Assembly: GCA_902622245.1 (NCBI GenBank)
Contig: CACNPC010000001.1
Coordinates: 269,425-333,424, forward strand
DNA from: an uncultured Pelagibacteraceae bacterium
GTDB taxonomy: Bacteria; Pseudomonadota; Alphaproteobacteria; Pelagibacterales; Pelagibacteraceae
Direction: 5' to 3'
Length of the DNA: 64,000 nucleotides
The position numbers were made by a program, and so were the translations under genes. Positions 42,209 to 52,032 of the stretch are shown piece after piece; position 1 is the stretch's first letter; every line of letters starts with the position of its first letter. The notes under the pieces are model-generated. The model saw only the letters and a list, made by a program, of their open reading frames with translations. It made no database searches and was not told the DNA's origin.

Positions 42209-43223
42209 TTTTTTTTTTTTTTAATTTCAGTAAATAAGTAATAATTATAATATATCCAATAATGTAGCAAATTATATAATTCAATTTATTTTGAAAATAG
42301 TAATACAATAAAATTGATAGAATTATAAAAATTAAAATTGTTAAAAAAGCTACCATCTTTGAAAAATGATCAGCAATCAAATGGTGGATGTGATTTGTAT
42401 CAGGTTTAAACGGGTGCTTGCCAGAAATTAATCTAGCAATGAAGAGTCTAAACATGTCTAGACCGGGTATGGCCATGATTATAAATATTTCATCTGCATA
42501 AAATGTAAAATTTTGAAAATTAGTTGATTTAATAAAAATATACGAAATTAAAAAAGCTAAAAATTGAATACCACTTTCTCCTAAATAAATTTTATTTCTA
42601 AAATTTAAATATAAGAATAAAATTAAAGATATAATGATACTAAGCGATAAATTAAAAAATATATTCTTATAAATAAATACACAAAAAATTAACAAACAAT
42701 AAAAGCCAGATTGTAAGTTAATTCCATCAAACATGTTTAAAGCATTCATAAAAAGTAAAAATGCTAATACTGTAAAAAAATATGAAAAATTTTTTAATTC
42801 AATTTTATTTTCTACAAAAGAAAAATTAATTTCGGATATAATTAATTTGTTATCAACTAAAACAAATACAGTAACTAAAATAAATGCAACAATTAATTTA
42901 TAATTAGGTTTTAATTTGAATTTATCGTCATATAATCCAAATAAGTAAAATAGTATTGAACCAAAAACTAAAGAAAAATATTCCTTAGATTGTTGTGTAA
43001 AATTATAAGTAAAATTTTCATTACTAAAAGTACAAGTAAACAGATAAATTAAAAAATTTAAAATTAAAATACTCCCACCCAGTAAAGTTACCGGTCTTTT
43101 TTGAAATTTTCTTTTTCCATCTGAATAATCTCTAATATTAAAAAATTCATCTATCTTATTAAAAAAAATTAAAATAAATAAGTTCGATATTACTAAAATT
43201 ATTAAAAAATTAGGTGCAATCAT
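42192..43223 (-). CDS. Polytopic phosphoglycosyl transferase (MraY/WecA family)
   Basis: This 343-residue protein has about ten membrane helices. Motifs are FGLYDDKFKL (Asp-Asp), NALNMFDGINL, YLGESGIQFLAFL and the sugar-side His cluster HPFKPDTNHIHHLI. It belongs to the WecA-like branch, which joins HexNAc-1-phosphate to undecaprenyl phosphate. Having both this enzyme and a PglC-type enzyme in overlapping genes is unusual, so either two glycans start here or one enzyme serves another acceptor. Confidence 0.9.
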   Translation of the reverse strand: MIAPNFLIILVISNLFILIFFNKIDEFFNIRDYSDGKRKFQKRPVTLLGGSILILNFLIYLFTCTFSNENFTYNFTQQSKEYFSLVFGSILFYLFGLYDDKFKLKPNYKLIVAFILVTVFVLVDNKLIISEINFSFVENKIELKNFSYFFTVLAFLLFMNALNMFDGINLQSGFYCLLIFCVFIYKNIFFNLSLSIIISLILFLYLNFRNKIYLGESGIQFLAFLISYIFIKSTNFQNFTFYADEIFIIMAIPGLDMFRLFIARLISGKHPFKPDTNHIHHLIADHFSKMVAFLTILIFIILSILLYYYFQNKLNYIICYIIGYIIIITYLLKLKKKKIEKNH

Positions 43224-44485
43224 TTAATTTTGTAATTATTCATGTAAATAAAAAAACCTACTGGCATAAAGTATATTACTGAAATCCAATTATTAAACAA
43301 ATTTCCTGACGGTATTAAAGGAAATAGGTTTACAAAAAAAAATATGTACAATAATATTTTACTTTGTATCAGCAAGTTTTTATTATTAAAATTTTTAAAA
43401 GCTAATCGAAGTATATTTACACCAGAGAAAATAAAACAAAAAAGAATAATAAAAAAAGAAAATATTCCTGTTTCAGACAATAATTGCATATAAATATTGT
43501 GTGGATGAGTTGTACAAGCACGTTCGTATAAATAATTTTCTGGTTTTGAACAATATTTTCTAAAACTTTTAACACCATGTCCTAATAATGGTTTTTCTTT
43601 AAACATTCTATATGCAATAATATAATGTCCCTCGTATTCCTTGCTAAAAACCCTTGTTCGCTCATCTGAATTATTTAAATTCATTTGAGATATAATCTGA
43701 TCGTAAAATCTTTCCTTAAGTTTTGGTTTATAAAGTATTAAAGTTGAAGATAAAAAAAGAATAGTTAGCATAGAAATTGAAATTATTTTTCTTAAATCTT
43801 TACAAGATACTAACATCAGAAAAATTGAAATTACAATTAATACAAGCGATGTCCTTTCTCCACTTATAAAAGTAATTAAAAATGACACAACAATTACAAA
43901 AAATATTTGTAAATTATTAATTTTTAATTTGAATTCTTGTTTACTAAAAAAAATCAAAGAGATTATAAAAGGAAAAAACCGTGCTATATAACTACCAAGT
44001 ACTTCATCTTCTCCAAAAAAACTTGTTATCCTAAAATTGCTATCTACTTTTTTCCAACCAAAAATATTTTTGTTAAATATAAATTCTATCAGCGAGTCAA
44101 TAAATAGAGCAAATAAAATAATTAAAAAAACATAAGTCAAATATTTTGCAATTTTTTTATTATATAAAAATAATAAATATGTTGCTAAACTAAATAATCC
44201 AAATCTCAAATAGGGAATTGAGCTTTTTAGAGAGTATGATGCATATTCTGATAAAAAAGATGATAAAATTATTATCAAGTAAAAAATATAAAAAAATAAA
44301 ATAAATCTTATTTTAAAAATATTGTAATATTTTGAAGATAAAACTTTAAATAAAAATAGTAGACTTATTATCACAAGAAAAAAATCAGGGATAAAAGGAC
44401 CAGTAATTAATCCTAAAGGAATTAAAATAAATAAAAAGGAACTGAAAGTATCTATTTTATTAAATTTTGATTTTAATTTATTCAT
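43220..44485 (-). CDS. O-antigen ligase family protein (WaaL-like)
   Basis: This 421-residue protein has about eleven membrane helices and a large periplasmic loop with PENYLYERACTTHPHNIYMQ, including the functionally important His of this family. SGERTSLVLI comes earlier. It would transfer the finished glycan from undecaprenyl diphosphate to lipid A core or another acceptor. Wzy polymerases share this fold, so ligase versus polymerase is not settled. It overlaps both neighbours by 4 bases. Confidence 0.83.
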   Translation of the reverse strand: MNKLKSKFNKIDTFSSFLFILIPLGLITGPFIPDFFLVIISLLFLFKVLSSKYYNIFKIRFILFFYIFYLIIILSSFLSEYASYSLKSSIPYLRFGLFSLATYLLFLYNKKIAKYLTYVFLIILFALFIDSLIEFIFNKNIFGWKKVDSNFRITSFFGEDEVLGSYIARFFPFIISLIFFSKQEFKLKINNLQIFFVIVVSFLITFISGERTSLVLIVISIFLMLVSCKDLRKIISISMLTILFLSSTLILYKPKLKERFYDQIISQMNLNNSDERTRVFSKEYEGHYIIAYRMFKEKPLLGHGVKSFRKYCSKPENYLYERACTTHPHNIYMQLLSETGIFSFFIILFCFIFSGVNILRLAFKNFNNKNLLIQSKILLYIFFFVNLFPLIPSGNLFNNWISVIYFMPVGFFIYMNNYKIK

Positions 44486-45237
44486 TTAAAAAAAACCTGC
44501 AATAACTTTAATGGAAATCTTAAATAAGTTAAAAAAATATTTGAATAGATTCCATTCTTCTTTAGAGAGTAATTTATTTCTCTTGATGACAAAAAATAAC
44601 TTTTAAAATTCTTGCCACTGGCACCGCCTGTAGACATATAAACCATACAATAATTTATTTTTTTAAATATTAATTTTTTTACTAAAAAACTCCTTACAAA
44701 ATAATCAAAATCACCAGCAATTATAAAATTTTCTCCATATAATCCGACAAAATCTATAGCTTTTTTTGAAAAGAAACTTGACAAGTGAGGTGGTGAATAA
44801 CCAATACGTAGCATCCATGTTTTAAAAGTTTTTGAGGGATAATATCTTACAATCTTTTTGTCGCTTAAATTTTTTTTAAATGCAACATCTCCGATCAAAA
44901 TATCAATTTTTTCATCATTTTTAAAATGTTCAACTGCCTCACTAACAACTCCATAGTTTGTAAAAATATCGTTACCATGAATTAAAGAAATGATATCTCC
45001 AGTAGCTAATTTTATACCTTTATTTATTGCATTATAAATTCCATTATCTTTCTCTGAAATCATTACTTTAATCTTGTCTTTGTATTTATTTATTATTTTT
45101 GTAGTATTATCTGTAGATGAGCCATCAATTATTATATACTCAATATTTTTGTAATTTTGATTAAGAACTGAATTTAATGTTTTTTCGATAGTATTTTCAC
45201 AATTAAAACATACTGTGATTATTGAAACTTTTAACAT
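44482..45237 (-). CDS. GT2 family glycosyltransferase
   Basis: This enzyme has VSIITVCFNCENTIEKTL, YIIIDGSSTDNT, EKDNGIYNAINKGIKLATGD and IHGNDIF, the WcaA/SpsA-like GT2 pattern with 251 residues. I chose the ATG at 45237, whose A shares a base with the carbamoyltransferase stop (TAATG). The open frame runs 21 codons further upstream but only over the end of that gene. It is probably translated by coupling to the upstream gene. Confidence 0.87.
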   Translation of the reverse strand: MLKVSIITVCFNCENTIEKTLNSVLNQNYKNIEYIIIDGSSTDNTTKIINKYKDKIKVMISEKDNGIYNAINKGIKLATGDIISLIHGNDIFTNYGVVSEAVEHFKNDEKIDILIGDVAFKKNLSDKKIVRYYPSKTFKTWMLRIGYSPPHLSSFFSKKAIDFVGLYGENFIIAGDFDYFVRSFLVKKLIFKKINYCMVYMSTGGASGKNFKSYFLSSREINYSLKKNGIYSNIFLTYLRFPLKLLQVFFK

Positions 45238-46973
45238 TAACTTCTTCTTATTATCCAGTCCTCTAAAACAAGAATATCCATGTTTGTCCTTAAAAAACAA
45301 TTAATTGCTTCTTGAGGATTTCTTACAATAGGTTCATTTTCATTAAATGATGTATTTAAAATTACTGGAACAGATGTTAGTTGGTAAAATTTAAATATTA
45401 AGTCATAATATCTCTCATTATCTTGTTTTTTTACAGTTTGAAGCCTTCCCGTTCCATCAACATGTGTTATTGCTGGAAGAATTTTTTGTTTCTCGAATTT
45501 AACAGGATATACCTCTGACATATATGGCACTTCTTTATTAATTTCAAACCAATCATTTGAAAACTCACTCAAAACTGATGGAGCAAAAGGTCTAAAACTT
45601 TCTCTCCTTTTAATTTTGAGATTAATAATATCTTTTATCTTAGGATTTCTTGCATCAGCCAGAATTGATCTATTACCAAGTGCTCTTGGTCCCCATTCCA
45701 TTCTTCCTTGAAACCATCCAATTATTTTTGACTCAGTTAAAAAAGAAGCTGTTTTATTTATTAGATCTTCTTCATTATTTTTTTCTATCTTAAATTTTTT
45801 TAATTCATTATTATTTAATATATATCTTTCAATATCTTTAGATGAATATTTATTTCCAAGATAAGAGTAGTTTTTTAATATGATATTTTTATTTATTTTT
45901 CTCTTTAAAGAAGTGACAGCTGAACCAATTGAACCTCCAGCATCACCAGGGTTTGGAGGAATATAAATTTTAGTAAACGGAGATTTTTTTAAAATTTTTC
46001 CATTAGCAACTGAATTCATGATACAGCCACCTGATAAGGTTAAATTTCTTATTTTATATTTTTTGTAAAGGTGATTTAATAAATTTAAAAAAATTTTTTC
46101 ATAAACAAATTGGGCTGATTTAGCTATATCTTTGTGTTTATCTGTAATAATATCGTCAGGATTTCTTTCTTTGCCTAATAAATTAATTAGTTCTTTAGAG
46201 TATAAATTATCATATTCAAGTTGACCATTTATATTTTTTTTAATTATATTTTTTTTGTGATGTTCAAAATACTTTAAATTAAGCTCAAAACCGTTAGTCG
46301 TGCTGTAAACTATTTTTGAGATTTCATCAATAAATCTTGGTTTACCATATGATGAAAGTCCCATGACTTTGTATTCATCACCATAATTTTTAAAACCTAA
46401 AAATTGAGTTAAGGCTTGATAAAATATTCCTAGTGAATGTGGAAAAAAAACTCTCTCATCAATTATGTTTTTATTATTTTTAAAAGTACCCCAAGCTGAG
46501 CTTGAGAAATCACCAAAACCATCTAAAGATAAATTAACACATTCATTAAAATTACTAAAATATAAAGATGAAGATATATGCGATTCATGATGATCAATGT
46601 ATTCAATTTTTCCATTGAAATTATTTTTATTATCAAGATTTTGTATTAATTTTTTTAATGAAATTTTTTTTCTCATATTGTTTAAGCTAGAGTAAACCAA
46701 ACTAAAACTATTTGGATTTTTTAGAGTAAATAAAATTTTTCTTCCAAGAGATTGAATAGGATTTGAATTAACTGAAATTATATTAACCTGCGAGATGTTT
46801 ATATTAGCTACAGATAAACAATATTTTATTGCATTTTCAGGAAAATTTGAGGTATGTTTTATTCTCACAAATCTTTCTTCCTCGGCGGCCGCAATTAATT
46901 CGTTATTTTTAAATATTGATGCTGAGGTATCAGAATGCAAAAAATTAATACCTATCAAATAATTGTCAGTCAT
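45237..46973 (-). CDS. Carbamoyltransferase (NodU family)
   Basis: This 578-residue enzyme has the Kae1-like N-domain with INFLHSDTSASIF, HHESH at 128-132 (metal-binding histidines), LDGFGDFSS, and GGCIMNSVANG. The YrdC-like C-domain has QGRMEWGPRALGNRSILADAR and SFNENEPIV. NodU-type enzymes put a carbamoyl group from carbamoyl phosphate on a hydroxyl, usually of a sugar or antibiotic. Here it should decorate the surface glycan. It overlaps the upstream GT4 gene by 8 bases. Confidence 0.92.
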   Translation of the reverse strand: MTDNYLIGINFLHSDTSASIFKNNELIAAAEEERFVRIKHTSNFPENAIKYCLSVANINISQVNIISVNSNPIQSLGRKILFTLKNPNSFSLVYSSLNNMRKKISLKKLIQNLDNKNNFNGKIEYIDHHESHISSSLYFSNFNECVNLSLDGFGDFSSSAWGTFKNNKNIIDERVFFPHSLGIFYQALTQFLGFKNYGDEYKVMGLSSYGKPRFIDEISKIVYSTTNGFELNLKYFEHHKKNIIKKNINGQLEYDNLYSKELINLLGKERNPDDIITDKHKDIAKSAQFVYEKIFLNLLNHLYKKYKIRNLTLSGGCIMNSVANGKILKKSPFTKIYIPPNPGDAGGSIGSAVTSLKRKINKNIILKNYSYLGNKYSSKDIERYILNNNELKKFKIEKNNEEDLINKTASFLTESKIIGWFQGRMEWGPRALGNRSILADARNPKIKDIINLKIKRRESFRPFAPSVLSEFSNDWFEINKEVPYMSEVYPVKFEKQKILPAITHVDGTGRLQTVKKQDNERYYDLIFKFYQLTSVPVILNTSFNENEPIVRNPQEAINCFLRTNMDILVLEDWIIRRS

Positions 46974-48072
46974 CCAGATTCATCCACTCTTTTGAATTAT
47001 GAGATCCTGTATGAATATCTTCGTAGATATGCCATAATTTATTTACACAAATTTCATTATCAAAATGCTCTTCAATTATTTTTCTTGAATTCTCGCCCAT
47101 ATTTTCAATATTAATATCTTTCAACTTTAATAATTTATTCTTAATACTCTGAGTATCAGTTTTAACTATAAAACCGGCATTCTTTTTTTCTACAATATCC
47201 ATTCTACATTGCTCAGAAATTATAACAGGTAAATTGAGTGACATAGCCTCTTTAAGCGCAATTGAATCTGCTTCTTCGTATGATGGAAGAATAAATACAG
47301 AACCTGTTCTAAGGTAATTAATTTTTTCATTTTGACTCATTGGATTTTTTAGAAATACATTCGAGGAAAGATTGAAATCATTTATTAATTTTTGGATATT
47401 ATTTATATATGAATCTTCTCCAGGACCGGTTATTTCAAAATAAAAATCATCAAAAAATTCACTTGGAAGAGATTTAATAGAATTTAATAGAAGCTCTATG
47501 CCTTTTTTCTTATGAATTCTCCCAAAAAAAATTATTTTTTTTTTTTTATTTTTACTTTGTATTTTATTAATTCTTTGAAATTTTTCTAAGTTTATGCCGT
47601 TAGGAATAATAAAAGCAAATGGTAACTTATAATTTTTTTTTGCCTCAAAAAACTCATCTTTTGTTGAAAAAAAAATAGCATCTAAAGATAAAATAAATTT
47701 TTTTAGAAATAAAATTGAAAAGATTTTTTTTTTTAAATATTTTTCTCTCAATGACCAGCTATCTAAAACACCATGGGGTATTGCAATTAATTTTTTTCCT
47801 AACTTTCTTGCAAAATATGATAAAAAAAGAGTTTTTATACTCCATAACTCATGAAAGTGAATTATATCATAATTTTGTATAAACATTTTTAATTTTTTAT
47901 ATCTCTTTTTATTAATAAAAGTCGTAATAAAATAAAAATTGCTTACCATATTAAGTTTAATTACTTTTATAATTTTACCTTTTCTATTTATAACGCTTGA
48001 ATAATTTCTAATTACTTCAGGAGGTCCTCCTTGACTTATATTTATAGATTTAACTACATTTAAAATTCTCAT
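46966..48072 (-). CDS. Glycosyltransferase family 4
   Basis: This 368-residue GT-B enzyme has NISQGGPPEVIRNY at the acceptor side, FFGRIHKKKGIELLL at the donor loop and PSYEEADSIALKEAMSLNLPVI with the GT4 Glu pair. It is clearly related to the next gene (same GGP(P/Y) N-motif and FxRIHxKKG loop), so the two are tandem paralogs adding successive sugars. The coding ends overlap by 4 bases. Confidence 0.88.
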   Translation of the reverse strand: MRILNVVKSINISQGGPPEVIRNYSSVINRKGKIIKVIKLNMVSNFYFITTFINKKRYKKLKMFIQNYDIIHFHELWSIKTLFLSYFARKLGKKLIAIPHGVLDSWSLREKYLKKKIFSILFLKKFILSLDAIFFSTKDEFFEAKKNYKLPFAFIIPNGINLEKFQRINKIQSKNKKKKIIFFGRIHKKKGIELLLNSIKSLPSEFFDDFYFEITGPGEDSYINNIQKLINDFNLSSNVFLKNPMSQNEKINYLRTGSVFILPSYEEADSIALKEAMSLNLPVIISEQCRMDIVEKKNAGFIVKTDTQSIKNKLLKLKDINIENMGENSRKIIEEHFDNEICVNKLWHIYEDIHTGSHNSKEWMNLDD

Positions 48073-49103
48073 AAATTTATTTCTCTATAAAAATTTATAT
48101 AATCATGAATTAAATCTTTAATATCAAATTTTTTTTTTATAAATTTTTTACCGTTATTTCCGATTGCTTTTAAATCTAAGTGGTTCATTTTTAAAATTTT
48201 ATCTAAACTATTAATAATATTTTCCTCAGAGAAATCGATTATAAATCCAGCATTTAAAGAATTTAATATTTTCCATGGCGTAGATGTTGTTGTCAACACT
48301 GGAACACCTAGAGACATTGCTTCTAATATAGACATCCCAAAATTTTCACTTTTGCTTGGTAACAAAAATAAATCTGAATTTGACAATATGTCTAATTTTT
48401 TTTCCTTAAAAAAAACTGGATTAAAAATTTTAATATTTTCTTTAAATTTTAATTTTTCAATATCTTTTTTAATTTTTAAAAAATATTTTTCATTTGAAAC
48501 AGGTCCATAAATTTCAAGATCCCAATTTTTTGGATTAATCTTTATCCAAGCTTTTACCAACTCTAATAAGCCTTTTTTCTCGTGTATTCTTGAGAAAAAT
48601 ATAGCTTTGCGCCTAATTTTCTCATTTTTATTATCATTTATCTCTTTAATTTCTAAACCGTGGGGTAAAACTTTTATTGGTGCTTTTATGCCAATTTTTA
48701 ATAAGTTTTCCATTTCCATTTCACTTGTGGCATGTATGGAATCAATGTTATTTAAAATTTTTTTTTGATACAAATGCCAAGCAAATGTTTTTTTTAAGTT
48801 TCTTTGACTTAATGACCAAGGCTCTAGTGCTCCTAAAGTAGAAATTATAATTTTTTTTTTAAATTTTTTCGAAGCTAAGTATGCTCGAATATGAAATGGT
48901 CTCCAAATTCCATATATATGAACTATATCTGTATCTTCAATTATTGAATTATAATCTCTATTAAAATTAGTGAATGAGTTTGAGTTGTAAATTAATTCGA
49001 CTTTAATATTATTTTTATATAGATATTTAAGTTGTTCTGAAATAACTGTATAAGGGCCTCCATATGATGGTGAATGGTTATCTACAAAATAAGATATTCT
49101 CAT
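48069..49103 (-). CDS. Glycosyltransferase family 4
   Basis: This 344-residue GT-B enzyme has SYGGPYTVISEQLKYL near the start, FFSRIHEKKGLLELVKAW as the donor loop and PSKSENFGMSILEAMSLGVPVLT with both Glu residues. It is a paralog of the downstream GT4 and precedes it in the transcript. A 4-base gap separates it from the RmlB-like gene. Its sugar is unknown. Confidence 0.88.
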   Translation of the reverse strand: MRISYFVDNHSPSYGGPYTVISEQLKYLYKNNIKVELIYNSNSFTNFNRDYNSIIEDTDIVHIYGIWRPFHIRAYLASKKFKKKIIISTLGALEPWSLSQRNLKKTFAWHLYQKKILNNIDSIHATSEMEMENLLKIGIKAPIKVLPHGLEIKEINDNKNEKIRRKAIFFSRIHEKKGLLELVKAWIKINPKNWDLEIYGPVSNEKYFLKIKKDIEKLKFKENIKIFNPVFFKEKKLDILSNSDLFLLPSKSENFGMSILEAMSLGVPVLTTTSTPWKILNSLNAGFIIDFSEENIINSLDKILKMNHLDLKAIGNNGKKFIKKKFDIKDLIHDYINFYREINL

Positions 49104-49107
49104 TAAA

Positions 49108-50064
49108 TTATCTTTTTTTATAAAAGTTTATATTCTTTTTATACCAATTATTGATTTCTATAATTTTATCTTCCAATTTAGTTAGAGGTCTCCAATTCAA
49201 TTTTTTCATTTTATTATAATTAACGCTATATCTAAAATCATTAAATGGTCTATCTTTTGCATGGAAAGAATATTTTTTAAAATCTAAATTATTTATTTTT
49301 GCAATCAATTTTACTATATCTATATTTTTATATTCAAAAGGAGATCCAATATTATATATTTGTTTGTTTTTTCCTTTTTTTATAATTTTTACAATACCTT
49401 TACAGAAATCTTCTACATATAAGAATGACCTTTTCTGTTTTCCAGATCCATGAATTGGAAATCTTTTTTTTTTTATGAATGTCCAACAACATCCTGCTAT
49501 TAGTTTTTCAGGATGCTGCCTAATTCCAAATATATTATTTGATCTTATTATTATTATTGGCAAATCGTATGAATGGATATAACCGTTAATAATCATTTCG
49601 GCAGCTGCTTTTGAACTAGAGTAAGGATTAGAAGGATTGAATTTAGAGTTTTCTTTAAAACTTGATTTATAAATTTCACCATAAATTTCATCGGTACTCA
49701 CATGAATAATCTTCTTTACTTTGTTAATTTTACACGCTTCAATAACATTTTTTGTTCCTAAAACATTAGTCATAATAAAGTTATCGTTTAAATTATAAGA
49801 ATTATCTACATGACTTTCAGCTGCTACATGAATAACTAAATTTGCATTCTTTATATATTTAATCAAATTTTTAAAATTACAAATATCATCTTTAATTAAC
49901 TTGACTCTTTCACTCTTTATAATTTTTGAAATATTTTTTTTATTTGCTGCGTAAGTAATTTTGTCAATAATAACAATCTGTGATTTTTTAAATACTTTAA
50001 AAATATATTCACACAAATGAGATCCAATAAAACCACACCCCCCTGTAATTACAATTTTATGCAT
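49108..50064 (-). CDS. NAD-dependent nucleotide-sugar dehydratase, RmlB-like
   Basis: This 318-residue extended SDR has ITGGCGFIGSHLCEYIFK, HVAAESHVDNSY, VSTDEIYGEI and NPYSSSKAAAEMII. These are the dTDP-glucose 4,6-dehydratase motifs, including the Asp-Glu pair in STDE used for dehydration. It is about 30 residues shorter than most RmlB enzymes. No RmlA, RmlC or RmlD is recognisable beside it apart from the divergent reductase next door, so the nucleotide may not be dTDP. Confidence 0.82.
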   Translation of the reverse strand: MHKIVITGGCGFIGSHLCEYIFKVFKKSQIVIIDKITYAANKKNISKIIKSERVKLIKDDICNFKNLIKYIKNANLVIHVAAESHVDNSYNLNDNFIMTNVLGTKNVIEACKINKVKKIIHVSTDEIYGEIYKSSFKENSKFNPSNPYSSSKAAAEMIINGYIHSYDLPIIIIRSNNIFGIRQHPEKLIAGCCWTFIKKKRFPIHGSGKQKRSFLYVEDFCKGIVKIIKKGKNKQIYNIGSPFEYKNIDIVKLIAKINNLDFKKYSFHAKDRPFNDFRYSVNYNKMKKLNWRPLTKLEDKIIEINNWYKKNINFYKKR

Positions 50065-50863
50065 TTAATTTATTTCCTAAACTTACACAGTATTTAAAAA
50101 TATGCTTTTTAGTTATACTAAATTTAATATTTTTTGATAATTTTTTATTGTCTAAGTAGTAAGAATTGCTTTTATTTAAAGCAGTATAGATAGTTTGACC
50201 AGAGCCAAAACCAGTAATTATTTTTTTCAATATTGATTTAATTTTTATGGAAAAACCTGAGGATATATTGAAGATTCCAGTTTTTTTTGAAATAATAAGT
50301 TTATCTAATGCATCGGAAAACTTATCAATTGTTATAAAATCTTTAGCAGTATTAATATTAATATCAAAAACTACTTTATTTTTTTTTTTTAAAGATCTTA
50401 AAACACGTGAAATAAATAAATTTTTAGAAGATTTATCAAATAACAATATTGTAGATATTCTCAATATTAAAAGATTTTTTTTTAAAACATTACTTAATCT
50501 TAATTCAATTAGTCTTTTATTTTTTCCATAAATATTATCTATTTTTGATAATTTATGACTCTCTTTAAAAATTGATTTTTTTACGTTAGAATATACCAAT
50601 CTGGTAGATGGCATTATGTAAATAATGTCTTTATCTTTTATTTTTTTTGAAATTTTTTCATCTAACTGATTTTTAAAATTTATAGAATTTTTTTTTAAAT
50701 TTGGATCAAATGAAAAATTTACAATATGTGTATACTTGTTGAAATTCAACCGATTTATTGAAAATCTATCGATATTTGTAATATTCTTTATTTTTGAATA
50801 TTTTTTATAATTTTTTGCTAACAGACTATTTTTTCCAATAATTAGAATATTAATATTTTTCAT
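50057..50863 (-). CDS. Divergent SDR-fold sugar reductase-like protein
   Basis: This 268-residue protein with an RmlD/epimerase-like fold has a degenerate glycine loop (ILIIGKNSLLAKN), IMPSTRLVYSN, and IYGKNKRLIELRL holding Tyr-x-x-x-Lys. The pairing with the RmlB-like dehydratase, whose start it overlaps by 8 bases, suggests that it reduces or epimerises the 4-keto product. Low similarity to well-known enzymes makes the step uncertain. Confidence 0.65.
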   Translation of the reverse strand: MKNINILIIGKNSLLAKNYKKYSKIKNITNIDRFSINRLNFNKYTHIVNFSFDPNLKKNSINFKNQLDEKISKKIKDKDIIYIMPSTRLVYSNVKKSIFKESHKLSKIDNIYGKNKRLIELRLSNVLKKNLLILRISTILLFDKSSKNLFISRVLRSLKKKNKVVFDININTAKDFITIDKFSDALDKLIISKKTGIFNISSGFSIKIKSILKKIITGFGSGQTIYTALNKSNSYYLDNKKLSKNIKFSITKKHIFKYCVSLGNKLNA

Positions 50864-52020
50864 CTCGAGTTATTATAGATTTTTTTATAAAAATTAAAAA
50901 TATTGTTGTTATAAGTCTCCCAACTATAAAATTTTTTTACCTTTTTGATAGAATATTTAGACATTTTGTATCTTAATTTTTTATCAAAATAAATTTTTTT
51001 AATTTTTTTTTCTAAAGAATTAGTATCTCCAGCTTTTATTACAAAACCATTTTTATTGTTTTCTATAATTTCTGAAGCTCCAGTATTAAAAGTTGTTATA
51101 ACTGGGAGACCACACGCCATAGCCTGAGGAATTACCATTCCAAATCCGTCCTCAAAAGAATTTAATATAAATAAATCAGAAGAATTATAAATATTATTTA
51201 ATTCTAATTCATTTTTTTTTCCCATAAAAAAAATATTCGGATTTTTAATACCGTCTAAAAATGAATTAATACCTTTTTCTAATTTTCCAACAAATAATAA
51301 TTCTGTATTTGGTAATTTAAGATTATTAAATGCTTCAATAAGTAAATGAGATCCTTTTCTAATAGAAATTTCACCACTTGAGATTATCCTAAATTTTTTT
51401 TCCTTTTTTTTTATTTTTTTTGGGTAAAATGTTTTTAGATCAACTCCTAATCTGATCACTTTTATTTTATTTTTATTAAAACCTTTCTCTAAAAATGTTT
51501 TTTTTGCAAATTTACTGGGGACACAAATATAATCAGCTAATTTATACTCATTTATTTCCTTTAATAGAATTTCCTTGGAAGGCAAGAGAGGTGCAAGACC
51601 CAATCTACTGTATTCCTTTTTCAAAACTTCATGTTGAAATTTAATATGTGAAGATCCCCTTTCCAATACTTTTAAAGTTTTTTTATTATTTATATTTTTA
51701 AATGTTCTTAACGAATAACCAGACCAACCAACAATAATGTCACAGGAATAATCATTAATTTTCCTAGAAACTAACAAATCAAAAAAATCGTCATTATAAT
51801 AATTTATTTTAGCAAAAAATTTTTTTGGGACGAAGAAATCTATGATTTTTTTTAAAATTTCTTTTATAGGAATAGAATATACTAGCTCTTTTGGAATTTT
51901 ACTTTCTATTTTAAATTTAGGGTAAGAGGTAAATATCATTTTCAAAAGTCCTCTATTATTTAAACCTTTTGCTAAATGGAAGGCATGAAATTTTCCTCCA
52001 ACCTGAATTATTATGTTCAT
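50860..52020 (-). CDS. Glycosyltransferase family 4
   Basis: This 386-residue GT-B enzyme has IIQVGGKFHAFHLAKGL at the start, ISSGEISIRKGSHLLIEAF as the donor loop and NSFEDGFGMVIPQAMACGLPVI with the catalytic-type Glu region, where one Glu is replaced by Gln (IPQA). The rest follows GT4. It is in the middle of the long minus-strand series, overlapping the SDR gene by 4 bases. Confidence 0.86.
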   Translation of the reverse strand: MNIIIQVGGKFHAFHLAKGLNNRGLLKMIFTSYPKFKIESKIPKELVYSIPIKEILKKIIDFFVPKKFFAKINYYNDDFFDLLVSRKINDYSCDIIVGWSGYSLRTFKNINNKKTLKVLERGSSHIKFQHEVLKKEYSRLGLAPLLPSKEILLKEINEYKLADYICVPSKFAKKTFLEKGFNKNKIKVIRLGVDLKTFYPKKIKKKEKKFRIISSGEISIRKGSHLLIEAFNNLKLPNTELLFVGKLEKGINSFLDGIKNPNIFFMGKKNELELNNIYNSSDLFILNSFEDGFGMVIPQAMACGLPVITTFNTGASEIIENNKNGFVIKAGDTNSLEKKIKKIYFDKKLRYKMSKYSIKKVKKFYSWETYNNNIFNFYKKIYNNSR

Positions 52021-52032
52021 ATATTTAATAAT

